Positions 23,581 through 31,395 of a stretch of 32,589 nucleotides of DNA are shown here, in pieces (position 1 is the first letter of the stretch; each line of letters begins with the position of its first letter). Source of the stretch: Rhodobiaceae bacterium (GTDB lineage: Bacteria > Pseudomonadota > Alphaproteobacteria > Puniceispirillales > Puniceispirillaceae); assembly GCA_018624035.1 (NCBI GenBank), contig JAAZUU010000015.1, positions 1-32,589 of the forward strand. Direction: 5' to 3'. The position numbers and the translations under genes were made by a program. Under the pieces are notes generated by a model. That model saw only the letters and a program-made list of their open reading frames with translations. It had not been told where the DNA came from and made no database searches.

Positions 23581-23968
23581 GATTCAACTCCATTAGCAAA
23601 AGGTGATGAACCGAAGATGCAGTCTAAATGGTAAACAAAAAGTTAACAATTGATCACATAAGAGTTACACGAAAATTTTAATTATAAATCAATACGTTAT
23701 TTATTCTGAATGGCGGGGCTCACGGCATCAAACCTTATTGCCGATATTGGTCAAATGGCTGAAATGCCAGCAGAGGACAGGTTTGGCCGATGTCGGGATC
23801 GGTGTCCGCGAAGGCTGACCACATCGTCCTGCCGATTCCGCCAGACATCTGTTGTCAGATGCGGACGGGTGGCGCGTGCTCTTGTCTCCCGGCCCCTGAA
23901 ACTGGTATACCAAATACTGAAAGAGACGGCGCAGGGTACGGCGCGTGGCATAAACCGGGGGACGTCAC
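23581..23968. other. 388-bp AT-rich divergent promoter region
   Basis: Contains the promoter of the small secreted protein and that of the dehydratase operon. Bases about 23625-23710 are strikingly AT-rich (runs such as AATTTTAATTATAAATCAAT) in a GC-rich window. Toward the dehydratase lie the dyad CATCTG-TTGT-CAGATG (23846-23861) and the TGGTATACCA palindrome (23903-23912). No convincing gene is seen here. Confidence 0.6.
23903..23912. promoter_or_regulatory. Operator site 1 (TGGTATACCA) upstream of the dehydratase gene
   Basis: A perfect 10-bp palindrome ending 56 bp before the ATG at 23969. Near-identical sites occur at 29287 and 32308. The sequence matches the core recognised by UxuR/ExuR-like members of the FCD subgroup of GntR regulators (core TTGGTATACCAA). 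Confidence 0.7.
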
Positions 23969-25141
23969 ATGATTACCATCAAGTCAATTCGCGCGCGGGT
24001 GTGGAACTGGAAGGGGCCAACCGTGCCGCCGCAGGGGAATTTCTGCACCAACGCCTCGGACATTCTGGGCGACCGCGGTGACGCCATGCAGTCCTTCCGT
24101 TTTCACCAGTGGCTCACCTGCGAGGTAGAGGCCAGTGACGGTACCGTCGGAATCGGTAACGCGGCGCTGGCACCGTCTCTGGTGAAGCGCGCCATCGATG
24201 AATTCTACGCGCCGATGGTCATCGGCCAGGACCCGTTCGATTATGCCTATCTGTGGGAGAAGATGTATCGCCGCACCCATGCCTGGGGGCGCAAGGGAGT
24301 CGGCATGGTGGCGATCTCGGCGATTGACATCGGTATCTGGGATCTGATGGGCAAGCTTGCCGGCAAGCCTGTTTTCAAGCTCCTTGGCGGGCGCACCAAG
24401 GAGCGCATCCCCTGCTACTACTCGAAACTCTATGCCGGCCCGGTGGAGGCGATGCAGGCCGAGGCGGAAGAGGCGATGAAGAACGGCTATACCGGATTCA
24501 AGACGCGCTTCGGCTATGGCCCGCGCGACGGCATGGCCGGCATGCGCGAGAACATCAAGCGTGTCGAGGCGGTGCGCGAGGTCATCGGATGGGACCGCGA
24601 CATCATGCTCGAGGCCTATATGGGCTGGAATCTCGACTATACGCGCCGGATGATCCCGAAGCTCGAGAAGTTCGAGCCGCGCTGGCTCGAGGAACCGGTG
24701 ATCGCCGATGACCTCAGGGGCTATGCCGAACTGAACCGTGGGCCGATCCCGATTTCCGGTGGCGAGCATGAATATTCGCTTCTTGGTTGCGCGCAGCTGC
24801 TTCAGGGAAAGGCGGTGTCGGTGCTGCAATATGACACCAACCGGGTTGGTGGCATCACGGCGGCGCAGAAGATCAATGCGGTGGCCGAGGCGCATCAGAT
24901 CCCGGTCATCCCGCATGCTGGCCAGATGCATAATTACCATCTGACAATGGCCAACATGAACTGCCCGATCGCGGAATATTTCCCGGTCTTCGATGTCGAG
25001 GTCGGCAATGAGCTGTTCTATTACATCTTCGAAGGCGACCCGGATGCTGCCGACGGCTATCTGCAGCTTGACGATGATCTGCCGGGTCTCGGGATCACCA
25101 TTTCCGACAGTCATCTTGAACATTTCGAGATCGAGGAATAG
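23969..25141 (+). CDS. Mandelate racemase/muconate lactonizing family sugar-acid dehydratase (rhamnonate dehydratase-like)
   Basis: A 390-residue member of the enolase superfamily, closest in pattern to L-rhamnonate dehydratase: [62 protein letters not shown] and [14 protein letters not shown] with [10 protein letters not shown]. Enolase-fold metal ligands would be E215, one glutamate of E241-E242 and E266; the catalytic pair is D289 and H316. Position 215 is Glu (MLEAYM) where rhamnonate dehydratase has Asp (MVDCYM), a conservative but notable change. It probably removes water from an acid sugar or hydroxy acid; the exact substrate is unknown. GGGGGA lies just before the ATG and operator site 1 upstream; a DMT permease follows. 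Confidence 0.88.
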   Translation: MITIKSIRARVWNWKGPTVPPQGNFCTNASDILGDRGDAMQSFRFHQWLTCEVEASDGTVGIGNAALAPSLVKRAIDEFYAPMVIGQDPFDYAYLWEKMYRRTHAWGRKGVGMVAISAIDIGIWDLMGKLAGKPVFKLLGGRTKERIPCYYSKLYAGPVEAMQAEAEEAMKNGYTGFKTRFGYGPRDGMAGMRENIKRVEAVREVIGWDRDIMLEAYMGWNLDYTRRMIPKLEKFEPRWLEEPVIADDLRGYAELNRGPIPISGGEHEYSLLGCAQLLQGKAVSVLQYDTNRVGGITAAQKINAVAEAHQIPVIPHAGQMHNYHLTMANMNCPIAEYFPVFDVEVGNELFYYIFEGDPDAADGYLQLDDDLPGLGITISDSHLEHFEIEE

Positions 25142-25171
25142 GCGCATGGCCGCCGCGCCTGCCGGGCCATT

Positions 25172-26110
25172 GTGGTGAGCGGTGACAGTGATATTCGGGA
25201 CCGTGATATTCGGGGGCGTGATGAGGGGCTGACGAATTTGCCGCTTGGCGTCAGTGTGGCGCTTGGCGAGATCACCATGATGGTGGTGGTCTCGGCGCTG
25301 GTGAAGCTTGTCTCGGACGATATCGCGACAACGACCATCCTGCTGTTCCGCTATGCGCTCTGCCTGCCACTCTTGCTGGCGACGGCGGTGTGGCAGCGTG
25401 GGCGGTCGGCATTCAGCATCAGCCGGCCGCGAACACTGTCCCTGCGGATCGCCACCGGGTTGATCAGCCTTGCCTGTTTCTACGCGGCGCTCGACCTGAT
25501 GCCGTTGTCGCTTGTCACCGTGCTGTTCCAGACGCTGACGCTGTTCGTCACGCTGCTGGCCCCGATGATGCTTGGCGAGCGTGTGGGCTGGCGCCGTTGG
25601 TCGGCGGTCATCGCCGGCTTTGGCGGGACCATGCTGCTGCTGAACCCGGCGGCTGGGGGATGGACGCTGACAGGCATTCTGCTTGGCCTCGGCTCACCCT
25701 TCTTCGGTGCGCTGATGATGATCACCCTGCGTCGGCTTGGTCGGCATGACAGCCCGGCGACAACCGCCGTATGGCATAATGGCATGGGGACGATTGTCTT
25801 TGCGCTGATCGTTGTAGCGGCCGATGCGCCGCTGCCGACCGGCGGGGCGGATCTGGCGCTTCTGATTGGCATCGGGGTGTTGTCAAGCTTCCAGCAATTC
25901 GGCCTTGCCTTCAGTCACAAGCTGGTACCGGCCAGCATTTTGGCGCCGCTCCACTACCTGTCGATTCCGATGGGGATCGGCGCCGGTGTGTTGATGTTCG
26001 GCGAGGTGCTGACGGCCGAGATCCTTGTCGGCAGCACCATCATCATCGCCTCGTCGATCTTCATCCTGCGGCGCGAGCGCCAGCTTCGCCGGGCTGCCCG
26101 GGAATCGTGA
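25172..26110 (+). CDS. EamA/DMT-family permease
   Basis: A 312-residue membrane protein with about ten hydrophobic segments and EamA features (LLFRYALCLPLLLATAVW, FYAALDLMPLSLVTVLFQT, PMMLGERVGWRRWSAVIAGF). It starts at GTG 25172 or 25175, about 30 bp after the dehydratase, with no clear ribosome-binding site. The first 20 residues (SDIRDRDIRGRDE) come from a 15-bp repeat and may not be translated if a later start is used. Co-transcription with the dehydratase suggests it moves its substrate or product. Confidence 0.82.
   Translation: MVSGDSDIRDRDIRGRDEGLTNLPLGVSVALGEITMMVVVSALVKLVSDDIATTTILLFRYALCLPLLLATAVWQRGRSAFSISRPRTLSLRIATGLISLACFYAALDLMPLSLVTVLFQTLTLFVTLLAPMMLGERVGWRRWSAVIAGFGGTMLLLNPAAGGWTLTGILLGLGSPFFGALMMITLRRLGRHDSPATTAVWHNGMGTIVFALIVVAADAPLPTGGADLALLIGIGVLSSFQQFGLAFSHKLVPASILAPLHYLSIPMGIGAGVLMFGEVLTAEILVGSTIIIASSIFILRRERQLRRAARES
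25184..25228 (+). repeat. 15-bp tandem repeat at the 5' end of the DMT permease gene, three copies
   Basis: Units start at 25184, 25199 and 25214; the first two (GACAGTGATATTCGG, GACCGTGATATTCGG) differ at two bases and the third is diverged. They encode D-S-D-I-R, D-R-D-I-R and a third partial copy. Confidence 0.7.
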
Positions 26111-26129
26111 CGGACCGGTTGGTCACGCC

Positions 26130-27635
26130 TCAGCTGAACAGCTCGCCATGCGCCTTGCGAAGTTCGGCCTTCTGGACCTTGCCCATGCTGTTGCGGGGCA
26201 GCGCATCCGCAAAGATGACTGATTTGGGCTGTTTGAATTTCGCCAGCCGTGTCGCCAGTGTGGCTTCGATGGTCCCGGCCTCAAGGGCCATGTCCTCACG
26301 AACGACAATGGCGACAACGGCCTCGCCGAAATCGCGGTGTGGCACGCCGATGACAGCGCTTTCCAGCACCCCGTCAAGCGCGTCGATCAGCCCCTCGACC
26401 TCCTTTGGATAGACGTTCAGGCCGCCCGAGATGATCAGGTCCTTGTCGCGCCCGACAATACTGACATAGCCGTCACCATCGCGCATGGCCATGTCGCCGG
26501 TGATGAAGAACCCGTCATTGCGGAAGGATTCCGCCGTCTTCTCCTCCATCTCCCAATAGCCGAGAAAGACATTGTCGCCGCGCAGCTCGATGATCCCGAT
26601 CTCGCCATCGGCAAGCTCGGCGCCGGTCCTGGCATCGGCGATCCGCAACTCCACCCCCGGCAGCGGAAAGCCGACCGTGCCGGCGCGCCGGTCGCCATCA
26701 TGGGGATTGGAGGTGCACATGTTGGTTTCCGTCATCCCGTAACGTTCAAGGATGGCCTTGCCGGTGCGCTCCTCGAACTGTCTGTGCGTCTCGGCAAGAA
26801 GCGGTGCCGACCCGGAAATGAACAGCCGCATATGCGCGCTCGCCGCGCCGGTGAACGCGTCGCTGTCGAGAAGGCGGGTGTAGAAGGTCGGCACGCCCAT
26901 CATCGTGGTGGCTGTCGGCAACCATTTGAGCGCCGCATCCACCGAGAATTTCGGCAGGAAGATCATCGATCCACCGACCATCGCCAGCAGGTTGCTGGCA
27001 ACAAACAGCCCGTGCGTGTGATAGATCGGCAGCATGTGAAGCAGCACGTCATCGGCGTTAAAGCGCCAGTAGTCACGGAGCACTTCGGCATTGGACAACA
27101 GATTGCGGTGGCACAGTTTTGCGCCTTTCGACCGGCCGGTCGTCCCCGAGGTGTAGAGAATGGCGGCCAGATCCTCGGACCCGCGGGGCACGGCGGTGAA
27201 GTGTGGCGGATGCATGGCCGCCGCCTCGGCAAGGCTGCCGGTCTCATCGCCGTCGAGAGTGAACAGCACCGCCCCGCCGCGCGCCGCAAGCGGCGCAATG
27301 GCATCGGCGGCGATGGTTCCGACAACGACGATCCTCGGCTTGGCGTCACCGAGGAAATAGTCGAGCTCGGCTGCCGTGTAACCGGTATTCAGCGGCAGAT
27401 AGACACCGCCGGCCTTGACCGTCGCCGCATAGAGCGCCAGCAGCATCACCGACTTGTCAGCCTGTACCGCCACCCGGTCGCCGGGGGCCAGCCCCGTGGC
27501 GACAAGAAGCCCGGCAAGCCGATCGGTGAGCGCGGTGAAATCGGCGAAACTCACCGTGCCGGCATCGGTATAGAGAAAGATCTTGCTGCTGGCGGCATGC
27601 TTTCCGAAGACGCTGTCATAGAGATGATTGGTCAT
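26130..27635 (-). CDS. matB: Malonyl-CoA synthetase
   Basis: AMP-forming ligase making malonyl-CoA (or methylmalonyl-CoA) from malonate, ATP and CoA. The 501-residue length and many segments match rhizobial MatB: MTNHLYDSVF at the start, YLPLNTGYTAAELDYFLGDA, LAAILYTSGTTGRSKGAKL (P-loop), LPIYHTHGLFVASNLL, RLFISGSAPLLAETH, ILERYGMTETNMCTSNPHDG, GFPLPGV, VSIVGRDKDLIISGGLNVYP and the catalytic lysine in LPRNSMGKVQ. AGGAT precedes the ATG at 7 bp. It lies 48 bp downstream of the sulfatase on the same strand, so the two probably share the promoter near 29200-29300. Its placement suggests that the pathway yields malonate or a substituted malonate. Confidence 0.95.
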   Translation of the reverse strand: MTNHLYDSVFGKHAASSKIFLYTDAGTVSFADFTALTDRLAGLLVATGLAPGDRVAVQADKSVMLLALYAATVKAGGVYLPLNTGYTAAELDYFLGDAKPRIVVVGTIAADAIAPLAARGGAVLFTLDGDETGSLAEAAAMHPPHFTAVPRGSEDLAAILYTSGTTGRSKGAKLCHRNLLSNAEVLRDYWRFNADDVLLHMLPIYHTHGLFVASNLLAMVGGSMIFLPKFSVDAALKWLPTATTMMGVPTFYTRLLDSDAFTGAASAHMRLFISGSAPLLAETHRQFEERTGKAILERYGMTETNMCTSNPHDGDRRAGTVGFPLPGVELRIADARTGAELADGEIGIIELRGDNVFLGYWEMEEKTAESFRNDGFFITGDMAMRDGDGYVSIVGRDKDLIISGGLNVYPKEVEGLIDALDGVLESAVIGVPHRDFGEAVVAIVVREDMALEAGTIEATLATRLAKFKQPKSVIFADALPRNSMGKVQKAELRKAHGELFS

Positions 27636-27683
27636 GGCTACGATCCTGTTTTGAATGGCTCGGCGGTACGCCGGAACAGGGGC

Positions 27684-29180
27684 TCAGGTCAAGTCGAAAC
27701 GGGTATAGAGTTCGGCTGGCGCCTCATGTGATGCCATTTCGGCGCGAATCAGCGCGCACATCTCCGCCTCCAGCCCGGCATCGCGAAAGGGTGATGTCTG
27801 TTGCGGGTCGGTGGCGAGATCGTAAAGCACGGTCGCCGTCTCGGCGAATCCGCCCTGACGCGGTGATCGCTTGGCGTCGGCGCGGGCGGGGAGCCGCAGC
27901 ACCGGCGCGCCGCAAGTGAAATCAAATCCGCGATGCAGCGTCGCGGGCGCCAGCTCGCGGGTGGTGAACAGGCTGTCGTTATGCGCCGGCATCAGCGTGT
28001 ATTCGAACAGGTCGTGGCTGTCCATGGATTCCGGATAACGGAAATAGCAGTGCCGCCCGTCGGTGGCGTTGATCGCCCCGCCGAAGATTCCGTAAAGCGC
28101 GACATCGTGGATCTTTGTCTCACGCCCGTCAAGAAGCGGCAGCAGCGAGCGTCCCCGCACATGCGGCCCCGGCGTCTCGCCGTGCAACTCAAGAAGCGTC
28201 GGCATGATGTCGATGCTCTGCGTCAGGGCGCTGATTCGCCGCCCGCCGGCATGGTCCGGATGATGGATCATCAGCGGGATTCGCGCGATCTCATTGTAGA
28301 ACGGCATCCTGTTCTTGGCCCACCAGTCATGTTCGGACAGCAGGAACCCGTGATCGGTCGTCAGGATGATGGCGGTGTCATCCCACCCGTCAGTGTCGTC
28401 AAGATGGTCAAGCAGGCGGCCAAGCTGGGCATCACACAGACGCACCAGCGCCGCGTAATTGGCGCGAAGTTCAGCTATTTCGGCCTCTGTCTCATCGACC
28501 TTTTTGTAGCGTGGCCAGTCAAGCACTGGCCCCTGATGGCCATTGTCGGCGTCGCGATACTGATCCGGGGCGTGAAAGGGTTCATGCGGATCGAAGGTTT
28601 CCATCTGCAACAACCAGTTGTCGGAACCGCCATTCTCTTGAAGGAACGCGATGGCGGAATCAACGCATTTCACCACCGGAAAATCGCCAACATCCCTGAT
28701 CCGTGTCCGGTTGATCATGCCCTGAAGGCGGTGTCCGTCGCGATGATCCTCGAACTGTAGCGGATGATATTGCGCGCGGAACCTGTCGAGCGGCGGGGCG
28801 ACCATCGCCACCCAGGGGTCTGATTCCTGGCCGCGGATGAAATCCCAGCTGGCATACCGCGTATGGTAGGTGGCCCCGCCATCCTCGAAATAATGATAAT
28901 GGTCCGATACCAGATGGCAGTAGGTGCCGCCTGTCTTCAACTGCGCGGCGAAACTGTCATCGAAGGGCTCCAGCGGTCCCCAGCTGCGATGCAGGAAATT
29001 CAGCCGCCCGGTCTGCATGTCGCGCCGCGCCGGCATGCAGGGAAGCGAGCCGGCATAATGCGAGTCGAAAACAGTTGACCGGGCCGCCAGCCGGTCAAAA
29101 TTCGGCGTCGGGATGGTCCCGCCCCAGGCACCGAGCGCGGACCGGTTCAGGCTGTCGAACAACAGGAACAGCGTTTTCAT
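27684..29180 (-). CDS. Formylglycine-dependent sulfatase (alkaline phosphatase superfamily)
   Basis: A 498-residue hydrolase predicted to cleave a sulfate (or phosphonate) ester. The sulfatase signature CMPARRDMQTGR at 48-59 contains C48-x-P-x-R, the cysteine that becomes formylglycine. N-terminal metal aspartate in LLFDSLNR and the later ILTTDHGFLLSEHDWWAKN supply metal ligands. ETFDPHEPFHAPDQY is typical of the group. No signal peptide is present (it begins MKTLFLLFDSLN), so it should act in the cytoplasm, unlike most polysaccharide sulfatases. It is divergent from the CaiB-type gene across a 178-bp region with operator site 2 and is followed by matB. A formylglycine-generating enzyme gene is not in the window. 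Confidence 0.9.
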   Translation of the reverse strand: MKTLFLLFDSLNRSALGAWGGTIPTPNFDRLAARSTVFDSHYAGSLPCMPARRDMQTGRLNFLHRSWGPLEPFDDSFAAQLKTGGTYCHLVSDHYHYFEDGGATYHTRYASWDFIRGQESDPWVAMVAPPLDRFRAQYHPLQFEDHRDGHRLQGMINRTRIRDVGDFPVVKCVDSAIAFLQENGGSDNWLLQMETFDPHEPFHAPDQYRDADNGHQGPVLDWPRYKKVDETEAEIAELRANYAALVRLCDAQLGRLLDHLDDTDGWDDTAIILTTDHGFLLSEHDWWAKNRMPFYNEIARIPLMIHHPDHAGGRRISALTQSIDIMPTLLELHGETPGPHVRGRSLLPLLDGRETKIHDVALYGIFGGAINATDGRHCYFRYPESMDSHDLFEYTLMPAHNDSLFTTRELAPATLHRGFDFTCGAPVLRLPARADAKRSPRQGGFAETATVLYDLATDPQQTSPFRDAGLEAEMCALIRAEMASHEAPAELYTRFDLT

Positions 29181-29286
29181 ATAAGTGTATCACTCTCCGG
29201 GGCCGCGCCGGCTGTGGCTGATCACCGCGTCAGCGCGCCGTTGGCAAGTTTTGAATTGACTTCAAAAAGGCTATCGTTTTCTAATT

Positions 29287-29296
29287 TGGTATACAA
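29287..29296. promoter_or_regulatory. Operator site 2 (TGGTATACAA) between the sulfatase and CaiB-type genes
   Basis: The 10-bp core differs from sites 1 and 3 only at positions 9-10. It lies 62 bp before the CaiB-type ATG (29359) and 106 bp before the sulfatase start (29180), so one repressor could control both directions. A second dyad, GGGT-N5-ACCC at 29316-29328, lies closer to the plus-strand gene. Confidence 0.65.
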
Positions 29297-29358
29297 TATT
29301 TTTTCATTGCTGATGGGGTGTTATACCCTGTCCAACGCACATAGGTGACGAGTTTCAG

Positions 29359-30543
29359 ATGCCTTTCGAACCTGCCAGCGATATCCTGTCCGACTACACC
29401 GTGCTTGATCTGACACGGGTGCGTTCGGGGCCGACCTGCGTTCGCCAGCTCGCCGACTGGGGTGCCAATGTCATCAAGATCGAGAACCCCGATACCGCCG
29501 GGTCGGACATGGGTGGCTCACGCCAGGGCTCGGATTTCCAGAATCTGCATCGCAACAAACGCTCGATGATCATCAATCTCAAGGATCCTGACGGCGTCGC
29601 GGTTTTCAAGAAGATGGCGGCCACGGCCGATGTGGTGGTGGAGAATTACCGCCCCGACGTGAAGTTCCGCCTCGGCATCGACTATGAAACGCTTCGCGCC
29701 ATCAATCCACGCATCGTCTATGCCTCGATTTCAGGTTTCGGCCAGGACGGGCCGCTGGCCGGCCGTCCGGGTTTTGACCAGATTGCGCAGGGTATGGGCG
29801 GCCTGATGTCGATCACCGGCGCGCCCGGCGAGGGCCCGATGCGGGTCGGCATCCCGATCGCCGATCTGACGGCTGGCGGTTTCGCCGCACAGGGCGTTCT
29901 GCTGGCGTTGCTTGGCCGCGAAAAGACAGGCGAGGGACAGTGGGTGCAGACCTCGCTTCTGCAGGCGCAGATCGCAATGCTGGATTTCCAGGCGGCGCGC
30001 TGGCTGATGGATGGTGATGTGCCGGGACAGGCCGGCAATGATCACCCGACATCGATCCCGACCGGTGTGTTCACGACGTCCGACGGCTATATCAATATCG
30101 CCTGCGCCGGCCAGCATATCTGGCTGCGCCTGAAGGATGAGCTGGCGGATCCGCGGATGGATCACGAGGATTATGCGGACCAGCCGACGCGAAGCAAGAA
30201 CCGCGTCGCGTTGAACGCCATCATCAATGAGAATACATCACGGGAAAGCACCGAATACTGGGTGGCGCGGCTTGCCGAGATCGGTGTTCCCTGCGGCGAG
30301 ATCAATAATATCCGGCAGGTGTTCGAGAACCAGCAGGTGCAGCATCTTGGCATGGCCCGCGACGTCGACAGCCAGGAACGTGGTCCCTCGCAGATTGTGG
30401 GCCAGCCGATCAGAATGAGCCGCTCGCGTGCCGATATTCGCCGTCCGCCGCCGACAAAGGGCCAGCATACCGCCGAAATACTTGCCGAGTACGGCTATTC
30501 GGAGGATGAGATCAACGGCTTTGCCTCGCGGGGAATCACATGA
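29359..30543 (+). CDS. CaiB/BaiF-family (class III) CoA transferase
   Basis: Class III CoA transferases move CoA between carboxylic acids. The 394-residue protein matches the family: VLDLTRVRSGPTCVRQLADW, GANVIKIENPDTAGSDM, HRNKRSMIINLKDPDG, VVENYRPDVKFRLGIDYETL, ISGFGQDGPLAGRPGFDQIA, and the catalytic aspartate D169 in VGIPIADLTAGG. It begins the plus-strand operon CaiB-crotonase-TIM barrel under operator site 2, and its stop overlaps the crotonase start (ATGA). It may activate the imported acid using a CoA donor formed later in the pathway. The acid is unknown. Confidence 0.9.
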   Translation: MPFEPASDILSDYTVLDLTRVRSGPTCVRQLADWGANVIKIENPDTAGSDMGGSRQGSDFQNLHRNKRSMIINLKDPDGVAVFKKMAATADVVVENYRPDVKFRLGIDYETLRAINPRIVYASISGFGQDGPLAGRPGFDQIAQGMGGLMSITGAPGEGPMRVGIPIADLTAGGFAAQGVLLALLGREKTGEGQWVQTSLLQAQIAMLDFQAARWLMDGDVPGQAGNDHPTSIPTGVFTTSDGYINIACAGQHIWLRLKDELADPRMDHEDYADQPTRSKNRVALNAIINENTSRESTEYWVARLAEIGVPCGEINNIRQVFENQQVQHLGMARDVDSQERGPSQIVGQPIRMSRSRADIRRPPPTKGQHTAEILAEYGYSEDEINGFASRGIT

Positions 30544-31352
30544 AATTCGACCAGCTCACATCGCATGCCGATGGCAAACTCCTGACCGGCATCATCGAGC
30601 GTGTCGGCCATGTGGTGATCAACAATCCGGAACGGCATAATGCGATCTCGCTGGCAATGTACCGGGCCGGTGCCCAAGAGGTGGCCCGCATGGCGGCCGA
30701 CCCCGAGGCGCGGCTGCTGGTCATTCGCGGGGCCGGTGGCAAGGCTTTCGCCTCTGGTGCCGATATCTCGAAATTCGAGACAGAACGCTCCAGTGCCGAG
30801 GATGTCGAGACCTACGCGCAGGCAAGCAAGGCGTTCTATGACGCCGTCTTCACCTTTCCCAAACCGACCATCGCTGTGATCCAGGGCTATTGCATCGGTG
30901 GTGGCATGGGGCTTGCCGTCGCCTGTGATCTGCGCCTGTGCGAGGACAAGAGTCGGTTTGCCGTGCCCGCCGCCAGGCTTGGTGTCGGCTATGGCTATGA
31001 GGGGATCAGACGGTTGGCCAGTCTTGTCGGCCCGTCGATGGTGAAGGAAATCTTCTTCACCGCGCGCCAGTTCAGCGCCGCCGAGGCCTATGAGATGGGA
31101 CTGGTCAACCGGGTGCTGTCGCCACAGATGCTGACCGCCTATGCCGATGACTATGCCAGCCGGATCAGCGAGAATGCGCCGCTGACAATCGAATCGGTGA
31201 AGGCCATCACGCAGGCGCTGCAGCTTGACGAGGCGGATCGTGACCTCGACGCGTTGGATGCGTTGGTGACGGGGTGCTTCGCCAGCGAGGACTATATCGA
31301 GGGACGCCGCGCTTTCATGGAGAAACGCAAGCCGAAATTCACCGGCAGCTGA
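30540..31352 (+). CDS. Crotonase-superfamily protein lacking both hydratase glutamates; possible acyl-CoA decarboxylase
   Basis: A 270-residue protein with the crotonase fold: oxyanion-hole segments GKAFASGADISKF (67-79) and QGYCIGGGMGLAVACDLRL (115-133). The two glutamates that hydrate enoyl-CoA in canonical crotonase (E144 and E164 of the rat enzyme) are G124 (GGMGLA) and A144 (VPAARLG) here. Downstream it reads LGVGYGYEGIRRL followed by VKEIFFTARQFSAAEAYEMG, a pattern close to E. coli methylmalonyl-CoA decarboxylase (ScpB/YgfG), whose active-site tyrosine aligns with Y151. The histidine of that enzyme aligns with A74. With matB nearby, a malonyl-CoA-like decarboxylation is an attractive inference; hydratase activity is unlikely. 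Confidence 0.85.
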   Translation: MKFDQLTSHADGKLLTGIIERVGHVVINNPERHNAISLAMYRAGAQEVARMAADPEARLLVIRGAGGKAFASGADISKFETERSSAEDVETYAQASKAFYDAVFTFPKPTIAVIQGYCIGGGMGLAVACDLRLCEDKSRFAVPAARLGVGYGYEGIRRLASLVGPSMVKEIFFTARQFSAAEAYEMGLVNRVLSPQMLTAYADDYASRISENAPLTIESVKAITQALQLDEADRDLDALDALVTGCFASEDYIEGRRAFMEKRKPKFTGS

Positions 31353-31395
31353 TACAGCCAGCCATGGGGGTTGGCATGAGACTGGGGAGGGATCT

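Noticed and set aside
23152-23634. 160-codon plus-strand open frame after tRNA-Arg
   Set aside because: The minus-strand frame over the same bases has a signal peptide, ribosome-binding site and terminator; the plus-strand frame starts in a hairpin-flanked region and has no recognisable features.
23710-24081. Plus-strand open frame leading into the dehydratase gene
   Set aside because: It crosses the operator and the start of the dehydratase in a different frame and has no family features.
26106-26127. Hairpin CGTGAC/GTCACG between the convergent DMT and matB genes as a terminator
   Set aside because: The stem is only 6 bp with a 10-nt loop and has no T-tract on either strand.
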